DNA from: Thiohalocapsa sp. | Lineage (GTDB): Bacteria; Pseudomonadota; Gammaproteobacteria; Chromatiales; Chromatiaceae | Direction of reading: 5' to 3' | Length of the DNA stretch: 64,000 bases | NCBI GenBank assembly: GCA_021736785.1 | Contig: JAIPFF010000013.1 | Coordinates: forward strand, 43,936 to 107,935 | Shown here: positions 59,340 to 64,000 of the stretch, piece by piece | Numbering within the stretch: position 1 is the stretch's first letter | Layout: each line of letters opens with the position of its first letter | Program-made: the position numbers and the translations under genes | The notes under the pieces: generated by a model | Database searches by the model: none | Seen by the model: only the letters and a program-made list of their open reading frames with translations | What the model was told of the DNA's origin: nothing

Positions 59340-59676
59340 CGGCTGATGGGACGTGATGAGAATGGACAAAGAGGCGCGCGGCGGCGCCCGCGTCCGCAAA
59401 GCCTAACCGGGAATGCCCGGCTCGGCATCAAACAATCCGCAACCCCGGAGTCTTCGGCTCGCCGCGGAAAACCCCCGGACACCTCCCGAGCCAGCCCAAC
59501 CATCCCAATATCAAAGACAACCCCGAGCGCGTCAACGACAGTGACATGACAACGCCGGCTCGTCCCGCACAGGCTGCCCCCCGGAGGGCAGGCCCGGACC
59601 GCCACCATCAGCGCCGGAAACCGGACAAACACCGACAACCGCCGCCGCACGCCGGCGGCCGACAGAGAACATCGCC
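59340..59676. other. Divergent intergenic region with one dispersed repeat fragment
   Basis: About 340 bp between glgX (minus) and the Nudix gene (plus). At 59448-59468 a 21-bp stretch matches the nested repeat at 53-54 kb with one mismatch. No other structure was recognised. Confidence 0.5.
59448..59468. repeat. Dispersed fragment of the 53-kb repeat
   Basis: GAGTCTTCGGCTCGCCGCGGA here against GAGTCTGCGGCTCGCCGCGGA in the large repeat units (for example from 53607): one mismatch in 21, about 5.4 kb away. Confidence 0.7.
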
Positions 59677-60255
59677 ATGAAGTACTGCAGCCAATGCGGC
59701 GAGCAAGTGACCCTAAAGATCCCCGACGGCGACAACATGCCGCGCCACGTCTGCGGCGCCTGCGGCATCATCCACTACCAAAACCCCAAAATCGTCGTCG
59801 GCGCCATCCCCGAATGGGAAGACCGCATCCTGCTCTGCAAACGCGCCATCGAGCCCCGCTACGGCCTCTGGACCCTGCCCGCCGGCTTCATGGAAAACGG
59901 CGAGACCGTCCAGCAAGGCGCCGCCCGCGAAACCCTGGAAGAGGCCCAAGCCCGCATCGACATCGGCCCTCTCTATGCCCTGTTCAACCTGCCCCACATC
60001 AACCAGGTCTACATGCTCTTCCGCGCCCGCCTGCTCGACCTCGACTTCGGCCCCGGCAGCGAAAGCCTGGAAGTGGAACTGGTGCGCGAAGCCGACATCC
60101 CCTGGGACGACATCGCCTTCCAAGTCATCAAGGAATCCCTGCAACTCTACTACCAAGACCGTGCCAACGGCGGCTTCCGCCAATGGAACGGCGACATCAT
60201 CCGCCTAGACGGACCCGAGCGGCGGTTCGAGACCACCATCTACGCCAACGGGTAA
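59677..60255 (+). CDS. Zinc-ribbon Nudix hydrolase
   Basis: A 192-aa protein. Zinc ribbon with Cys4, Cys7, Cys26 and Cys29 ('YCSQCGEQ', '[13 protein letters not shown]'), then a Nudix domain whose box reads '[21 protein letters not shown]', fitting GX5EX7REUXEE. Close to the nucleotide-sugar/NAD(H)-type Nudix enzymes but lacking the NudC-specific SQPWPFPxS. It probably hydrolyses a nucleoside diphosphate derivative; substrate unknown. It is the last clearly core gene before the accessory region. Confidence 0.9.
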   Translation: MKYCSQCGEQVTLKIPDGDNMPRHVCGACGIIHYQNPKIVVGAIPEWEDRILLCKRAIEPRYGLWTLPAGFMENGETVQQGAARETLEEAQARIDIGPLYALFNLPHINQVYMLFRARLLDLDFGPGSESLEVELVREADIPWDDIAFQVIKESLQLYYQDRANGGFRQWNGDIIRLDGPERRFETTIYANG

Positions 60256-60343
60256 AAGGAGCGAGCCGCGCGACACCGGCGTCCAGGACCGAACTCACGG
60301 CCAGTCGACTCCCGACCGAAGAAGCAAACGTGCCGATGCCTTG

Positions 60344-60371
60344 TTGAAAGTATACGCAGGTTGCGTATTCT
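60344..60371 (+). promoter_or_regulatory. Toxin-antitoxin type promoter with operator
   Basis: The perfect inverted repeat ATACGCA-GGT-TGCGTAT (60352-60368) lies between a -35 TTGAAA (60344-60349) and a -10 TATTCT (60366-60371) spaced 16 bp apart. A repressor bound here would block RNA polymerase. This is the layout of autorepressed HigBA-like promoters. Confidence 0.65.
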
Positions 60372-60416
60372 TTAGGATGCGATCCAAGCCGAACTGACGG
60401 CCAGGAGGAAAAGTCG

Positions 60417-60479
60417 ATGACGCGCGAACGTAACTTGTTCGACGAGCTAATGGCAGGTGTCGAATATCAAGACCCCTGA
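60417..60479 (+). pseudogene. Remnant N-terminus of a HigA-type antitoxin
   Basis: A 20-codon ORF with an ideal ribosome site (AGGAGG, 8 nt). It reads 'MTRERNLFDELMAGVEYQDP'. The 'xxLFxELMxGVE' start is that of XRE/HigA-type antitoxins, which then continue with a ~70-residue body including the HTH. Here the frame stops right after 'GVE'. The MntA gene begins inside it (GTG 60457). It is either a deletion relic or a leader peptide; the matching operator upstream favours a relic. Confidence 0.55.
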
Positions 60480-60840
60480 ATCCCGGCAACGCGCCACCTT
60501 CGACTTCAGTCGCCTCAAGGCGCGCTGGGCAAGCGAAGACGAGCGCATGCGGATCGAGTCCGAGCAACTGATGGCCGACGTCGAGCGCTTGGGACGTCCC
60601 GTCTTCACCGCTTTCGGCGCCGATCGCGCCGTGATCTTCGGCTCGTCCATCAAAGGCCGCGCCCATCCGCGATCCGACATCGACCTGCTCGTCACCGGGA
60701 CCGACCGCTCCGCGTACTGGGATCTGCGCGCGGCGCTGGAGGAAGCGTTCGACCGTCCGGTCGATCTTTTCACCGAGGCAGACAACCCCAAGTTCGTCAC
60801 GAAGATCCTTGAGCGGGGTAGAGTGATCTATGAAGCGTAA
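60457..60840 (+). CDS. mntA: MntA-like nucleotidyltransferase antitoxin
   Basis: A 127-aa minimal nucleotidyltransferase. The catalytic motif is GS-X10-DxD: Gly62-Ser63 ('VIFGSSIKGRAH') and Asp74/Asp76 ('RSDIDLLVTG'). In characterised MntA-HepT pairs this enzyme AMPylates the HEPN toxin and silences it. The GTG start lies within the HigA remnant and has no strong ribosome site of its own, so translation may be coupled to the remnant ORF. It overlaps hepT by 11 bp, as usual for these pairs. Confidence 0.85.
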   Translation: MSNIKTPESRQRATFDFSRLKARWASEDERMRIESEQLMADVERLGRPVFTAFGADRAVIFGSSIKGRAHPRSDIDLLVTGTDRSAYWDLRAALEEAFDRPVDLFTEADNPKFVTKILERGRVIYEA

Positions 60841-61195
60841 TCTCGCGCTGCTGCGCGCCGATGTGCTCGACGAGCTCCAAGCCATCGAGCGCGTCTCGGA
60901 AACCCTGCGAGCAGTCACCGACAAGTTAGCCCTGCCGGCCGAGGAAATAAGCGCCTACGACCGAGGTGCCATCGGCTACCTTCTACACAACTTCTACAAT
61001 GGCTGCGAAAACATCTTTCGCGCAATAGCCGAATACTTCGAAAACGATATCGGCGGCGACGCCTGGCATGCGGACCTCCTCAAGCGCATGCGGCTCGAAG
61101 TCAACGGCTACCGGCCCGCCGTGATCGACGACGAACTCTATAGGCTGCTCAATGACTTTCGCGGCTTTCGCCACGTTTTCCGCAACGCTCCCTGA
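60830..61195 (+). CDS. hepT: HepT-like HEPN toxin, truncated with broken catalytic motif
   Basis: A 121-aa HEPN-fold protein. 'YDRGAIGYLLHNFYNGCENIFRAIAEYFE' and 'LYRLLNDFRGFRHVFR' are typical of the HepT/DUF86 group. Family members continue 'RHxYxxxLDWERL', completing the RNase motif R-X4-H-X-Y. Here it reads R114-HVFR-N119-A-P121-stop: His and Tyr are lost and the last helix (~25 residues) is missing. It is probably inactive as a toxin, although the upstream antitoxin is intact. The homology break coincides with the start of an unrelated minus-strand ORF. Confidence 0.75.
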   Translation: MKRNLALLRADVLDELQAIERVSETLRAVTDKLALPAEEISAYDRGAIGYLLHNFYNGCENIFRAIAEYFENDIGGDAWHADLLKRMRLEVNGYRPAVIDDELYRLLNDFRGFRHVFRNAP

Positions 61196-61349
61196 AACCC
61201 GCCGCCAACTGCTCCTCCTCCTCGGAATCCGCCCGTAGCGCCGCGATCGTCTCCAACTCGTCGACAATGCCATTGCAGCGGTTCCGCAGATCCGCCGAGC
61301 AGCGCTCGAAGGTCGCATCCAACACCTTCCGCGCATCCGCAACAGGCAC
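61149..61349 (-). CDS. Doubtful 66-aa helical ORF downstream of vapC
   Basis: Starts at GTG 61349, 9 bp after the vapC stop, and overlaps the 3' end of hepT by 47 bp. The product ('MPVADARKVLDATFERCSAD' onward, then an acidic helix 'ALRADSEEEEQLAAGF') has realistic helical composition but no recognised family. It could be the tail of a gene whose insertion truncated hepT, or a shadow. Confidence 0.3.
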   Translation of the reverse strand: MPVADARKVLDATFERCSADLRNRCNGIVDELETIAALRADSEEEEQLAAGFRERCGKRGESRESH

Positions 61350-61358
61350 CGCCGCGGG

Positions 61359-61772
61359 CTACCAGTCGCGCAAATGCTTAACCCAGACGCTTGTTTGGAC
61401 CTTGCGATAGTAGCGCTCGTCCGCGGTAACCAACGTGGCACCACATTCAAGCGCGACCGCGTGGTAAAGCGTGTCGAACAAGTGATGCCGAAGATCTACG
61501 GACAGCCGACATGCTCTCGCGAGAATCGCCGAATCCATCCGCGCCGGCAGCGCTAACGCCTCCAGCATTCGCACATCTTGCTCGGCACGGGCCGGCGTTT
61601 CCCGCGCGATCACCGCGGCCACTTCGAGCAGCCAATGGGGCGGCTGCAAGACATCGCATCCGCCGCGAGCGACGGCGGACATCAGCGCCGTGGCACGGGC
61701 AGTATCGCTCTCGCGCTCTGGGTCGTTGAACAGCCACTTAACGACGACACTGGCGTCGAGGACCAAGGTCAC
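61359..61772 (-). CDS. vapC: VapC-type PIN-domain toxin
   Basis: A 137-aa PIN ribonuclease. The acidic metal site is complete: Asp6 ('LVLDASVVVKWL'), Glu in 'HWLLEVAAVIAR', Asp in 'HHLFDTLYHAVA' and Asp in 'LVTADERYY'. VapC toxins cut tRNA or rRNA when freed from VapB. It overlaps vapB by 4 bp and lies downstream of it in the same operon. Both genes look intact, so this is the one functional toxin-antitoxin pair of the cluster. Confidence 0.92.
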   Translation of the reverse strand: MTLVLDASVVVKWLFNDPERESDTARATALMSAVARGGCDVLQPPHWLLEVAAVIARETPARAEQDVRMLEALALPARMDSAILARACRLSVDLRHHLFDTLYHAVALECGATLVTADERYYRKVQTSVWVKHLRDW

Positions 61773-62002
61773 GGCCGGCCAGCATCTCGCAGTTCGGCGA
61801 TGGCGGCGTTGCTCAAGCTCGGCCGTTCGGGGCGACCTTCCGTCAACGCCGCGAAAGCCTCCTCGCGCTGGCGCTGCTGCTCGGCCTCCTCGACGGCGCG
61901 ACGCATCAATCGAGCAACTACGGCACTCTTATTCTGGCCGGCGAACTCGCGGTTGAAAGCCTCCTTGACCTCATCCGGGATGCTGAAATTCATCGTCGCC
62001 AT
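61769..62002 (-). CDS. vapB: VapB-type ribbon-helix-helix antitoxin
   Basis: A 77-aa antitoxin. The N-terminal RHH domain 'MATMNFSIPDEVKEAFNREFAGQNKSAVVARLMRRAV' is followed by a charged, probably disordered tail that would wrap VapC. Start at ATG 62002; a second ATG three codons in (61993) is possible. A perfect palindrome 12-32 bp upstream is the likely operator for the VapBC complex. Confidence 0.85.
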   Translation of the reverse strand: MATMNFSIPDEVKEAFNREFAGQNKSAVVARLMRRAVEEAEQQRQREEAFAALTEGRPERPSLSNAAIAELRDAGRP

Positions 62003-62013
62003 TGCAAGCCCCG

Positions 62014-62034
62014 ATTGTAGAAAACTTCTACAAT
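62014..62034 (-). promoter_or_regulatory. Palindromic operator of vapBC
   Basis: ATTGTAGAA-AAC-TTCTACAAT: a perfect 9-bp inverted repeat with a 3-bp centre, 12 bp upstream of the vapB start. RHH antitoxins bind such sites as dimers of dimers. It overlaps AT-rich sequence suitable for a -10 element. Confidence 0.75.
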
Positions 62035-62317
62035 AGTAACCCTGGCGTGCGGAGAATCAAGCGCTTGAAGAAATCCACAGTTGGCATCGGTTTCCGCTTT
62101 GGCTTACCGTCACGCGAAACGATTCTGGACTTCAGCGCCTGACCGCATCCCCGCGACGCGCTTCCCGGCGACCCTTGGGACAACGCGGCGAATCGCAAAC
62201 GCGACCGGCGCGACAAGTCGCGACTCGCCCAGCATGACCGCTATACTCAGCCTCGCCAGACCAGCATCCCCGGACAGGCGTAACCAACGTTTACCCCACG
62301 GTCGCGGGCATGACACA

Positions 62318-62624
62318 TTGGCCGACTGGACGAAACAACGCCTGACGAGCGACAGCACGGGCACCATCACCGACCAAGAACACTGGCTGTCCGAAACGAC
62401 GCAAAGGCTGCGGCGCGCCCTCAACCCAAGCCTGATCCTGCTGTTCGGCTCGCGCGCGCGGCACCGCCGCAAGACGCTCCGACGCGGACCTGCTCATCGT
62501 CTGCGAGACCGACGCCGCCCCGCTACAGCGCATCGGCCAAATCCTGCAATTGCTGTCCGACAGCCCGTGGCCGATCGAGCCGCTGGTCTTTACGCTCGCC
62601 GAGATCTCGCGTATCGGGCCATGA
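62318..62624 (+). pseudogene. Frameshifted MNT-domain nucleotidyltransferase
   Basis: The first frame reads 'EHWLSETTQRLRRALNPSL' then 'ILLFGSRAR'. The second frame, from 62460, continues 'GTAARRSDADLLIVCETDAA' and 'PWPIEPLVFTLAEISRIGP' to a TGA at 62622-62624. Joined, they restore the nucleotidyltransferase motif GS-X10-DxD. The shift lies in the alternating CGCGCGCGCG at 62451-62460; insertion of two bases would restore the frame. No intact HEPN partner follows. Start uncertain (TTG 62318 suggested). Confidence 0.7.
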
Positions 62625-62664
62625 TCGGTTCCTCTTGCCCCTCGGTGTTCTTAAGAAGCCTAAC

Positions 62665-62719
62665 AGGGACAGGCGACACTTAGCCTGACGGTAGGGGGCC
62701 GTGGGTAACCACTGTCCCT
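62665..62719. repeat. REP-like inverted repeat AGGGACAG...CTGTCCCT
   Basis: Perfect 8-bp arms at 62665-62672 and 62712-62719 with 39 bp between. The sequence 'caGGGACAGGCGACACTTAG' resembles repeated intergenic elements seen near REP-associated (RAYT) transposases. No RAYT gene is in the window. Confidence 0.45.
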
Positions 62720-62797
62720 ACCGGGACCATTCCAACTCCGTCAACTTCGGCCTGAACTTTGCGCACCACACGGCGTTCCACATGAAATCCTGCCGTT

Positions 62798-63571
62798 TCA
62801 GCTGGGTTTCCGCCCGACTGCGACGTACCCGTCTGATAAATCCGTCTCCTCGAACGCGCGGGAAATGACGTTCAACGGTATAAAAGTAATAGGATTAAAG
62901 ACTAAACCCAGCCAAGCCCAATGGCTGGCGATGGGCTTTATCCCGCTGCGCCGCGTTCGCTCGAGCAACGAAATATCAGAATACGAGTCACGTTTAGAGC
63001 TTATCAGAATTCGACCGAAGCGAAACGCCATTATCCACGGGATGCCATAGGAAAACACGCGAATTTCCTCAAGGCCAGCAGCATGCATCAGTTGATACAA
63101 CTCGCTCTTCCCGTACCTCCGCAAGTGTCCCACCATATCGTCATGCTTGCTCCAGAGACGCTCATGCGCAGGTACTGACAAGACACATTGTCCGCCGGGG
63201 CGAATCTGGTTGACGATCTGGGAAAGAAACGCGCTGTCGTCCTCGATATGTTCCAATACTTCACAGGCGATAGCGCAATCAAACGGTTCGGCGCTCAAAT
63301 ACTCTTTGAAATCCCCTAAGTAGAGCGACACACGGGACCGAACACCTTCCGGTATCTTGGTTTCGTACAATGTTTTACTTTCGGGGTGGAATTCGACCAA
63401 TTGTCCTCTTTTAAAGCGCTTGGCAAGCGCAAGCGACAGCTGATACGCGCCTGGTCCAATCTCTAAAAACGACTCAGCAGGCTTTATCTCGCGCAGGAGG
63501 ACATGCCGCCTAAGTAGATAGCGTGGTGGAAAGTAAGTTAACACTTTCGAAAACCTATTCGTATGCGCCAT
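62798..63571 (-). CDS. Class I SAM-dependent methyltransferase, probably acquired
   Basis: A 257-aa protein of the Methyltransf_23/UbiE-like group. Motif I 'FLEIGPGAYQLSLALA', motif II region 'LVEFHPESK', 'CAIACEVLEHIEDDSAF' and 'RPGGQCVLSVPAHERLWSKHDDMVGHLRRY' are present, typical of methyltransferases acting on sugars, lipids or polyketides in surface-glycan clusters. Its codons are clearly AT-richer than the rest of the window and it borders an IS, both signs of transfer. Substrate unknown. Confidence 0.85.
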   Translation of the reverse strand: MAHTNRFSKVLTYFPPRYLLRRHVLLREIKPAESFLEIGPGAYQLSLALAKRFKRGQLVEFHPESKTLYETKIPEGVRSRVSLYLGDFKEYLSAEPFDCAIACEVLEHIEDDSAFLSQIVNQIRPGGQCVLSVPAHERLWSKHDDMVGHLRRYGKSELYQLMHAAGLEEIRVFSYGIPWIMAFRFGRILISSKRDSYSDISLLERTRRSGIKPIASHWAWLGLVFNPITFIPLNVISRAFEETDLSDGYVAVGRKPS

Positions 63572-63641
63572 GTCGGTGCTGCAGCGTATCCGGGGTCAAA
63601 GGCATTGCGGCCGAGGGCATGCGCTCTGGTTACTCGGCCAC

Positions 63642-64000
63642 CTAGGGAAACCCTGATTTATTCCGCCCAAACCAATAGGGCCAGAATGCTATCATCGTTT
63701 CGTTCACGACGACCAGCCCACGGAGCCGCCGCGCCATGTCCGAAATGCCCAAGCAGCTGTCCTTCGCCGACGCCGAGTATCAGTCCAAGAAGAAGCAGAC
63801 GCGCCGCGAGCGCTTCTTGGCCGAGATGGAGCGGGTGATGCCTTGGGCCGAACTGGTCGAGGAGCTGCGCCCGCACTATTACAAGGAATACGGGCGCGGT
63901 CGCGGACGTCCGCCGATTGCCTTGGAGCGCATCCTGCGCATGCTCTGCCTGCAGCAGTGGTTCACGCTCTCCGACGAGGGGCTCGAGGACGCGGTCTACG
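63642..64000 (+). mobile_element. Left end of an IS5-family element (continues past window)
   Basis: A likely terminal sequence GGAAACCCTGATTTATTC begins near 63646, preceded by CTAG, a tetranucleotide of the kind IS5-type elements duplicate. The transposase gene starts about 90 bp inside. The right end is beyond the window, so the exact boundary is tentative. Confidence 0.55.
63736..64000 (+). CDS. IS5-family transposase, N-terminal part (truncated by window end)
   Basis: ATG 63736 opens 'MSEMPKQLSFADAEYQSKKK', then 'TRRERFLAEMERVMPWAELVEEL' and 'YKEYGRGRGRPPIALERILRMLCLQQWFTLSDEGLEDAVY', the DUF772-type N-terminal domain of IS5-group DDE transposases. The DDE catalytic part lies outside the window. 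The ORF track lists other frames here and misses this one because it has no stop. Confidence 0.9.
   Translation, partial: MSEMPKQLSFADAEYQSKKKQTRRERFLAEMERVMPWAELVEELRPHYYKEYGRGRGRPPIALERILRMLCLQQWFTLSDEGLEDAVY

Overview
The window is 64 kb of high-GC chromosome from a gammaproteobacterium. The gene order ftsK, lolA, rarA, crcB, serS is typical of that class. A long-form HisG, FabA, OxyR with its signature cysteines at 199 and 208, LolA, PqiABC and an AcrAB-type efflux pair all fit. A member of the Chromatiales or Ectothiorhodospiraceae seems most likely, but that is an inference. Most of the window is ordinary core genome. The accessory part is the last ~4 kb plus the repeat-flanked glycosyltransferase locus near 51-54 kb.

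Layout. 1-7.4 kb: chromosome segregation (ftsK), lipoprotein export (lolA), fork repair (rarA), fluoride export (crcB plus a DUF190 partner) and serS. 7.4-12.2 kb: a DUF72 protein, a DegP/Q protease downstream of a small heat-shock protein, and two hypothetical proteins. 12.2-19.4 kb (minus strand): a FIST sensor translationally coupled to a GGDEF-EAL enzyme, then hisG and a large coiled-coil membrane protein. 19.9-22.6 kb: an orphan Wzz-like protein and a DUF5706 (PycTM-like) membrane protein. 22.7-26 kb (minus): an unusual trio of an unknown 301-aa helical protein, an ATP-grasp ligase and an isoaspartyl-type Ntn hydrolase. 26-38.3 kb: lytic transglycosylase, NupC, thioredoxin-like protein, acylphosphatase, SfsA, CpdA, OxyR with rubrerythrin, an alpha/beta hydrolase, FabA, ProS and a MIF-like tautomerase. 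38.7-42.3 kb: ilvB, ilvN, ilvC. 42.6-51 kb: pqiABC and an RND efflux pair. 51.6-53.1 kb: a processive GT2 glycosyltransferase between two repeat regions. 54.2-59.3 kb (minus): glgX, gnd and zwf, which route glycogen carbon into the pentose phosphate path. 59.7-60.3 kb: a zinc-ribbon Nudix hydrolase. 60.3-62.7 kb: a toxin-antitoxin graveyard with a decapitated HigA-like antitoxin and its operator, MntA, a HepT that has lost its catalytic motif, an intact VapBC and a frameshifted nucleotidyltransferase. 62.8-64 kb: an AT-richer methyltransferase and the left end of an IS5-family element.

Best leads: (1) a nested tandem repeat at 53.1-54.2 kb whose spacings obey 222 + 48(n-1) exactly; (2) a near-consensus tetrameric OxyR site overlapping a promoter -35 upstream of rubrerythrin; (3) the unknown/ATP-grasp/Ntn-hydrolase trio, which could be a peptide-ligation and isopeptide-cleavage pathway; (4) the decayed toxin-antitoxin cluster, where a HigA-type promoter and operator now precede an MntA-HepT pair with a dead HepT motif; (5) the FIST/c-di-GMP module; (6) a probable CTG start codon for sfsA. 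No CRISPR array, rRNA or tRNA was recognised.
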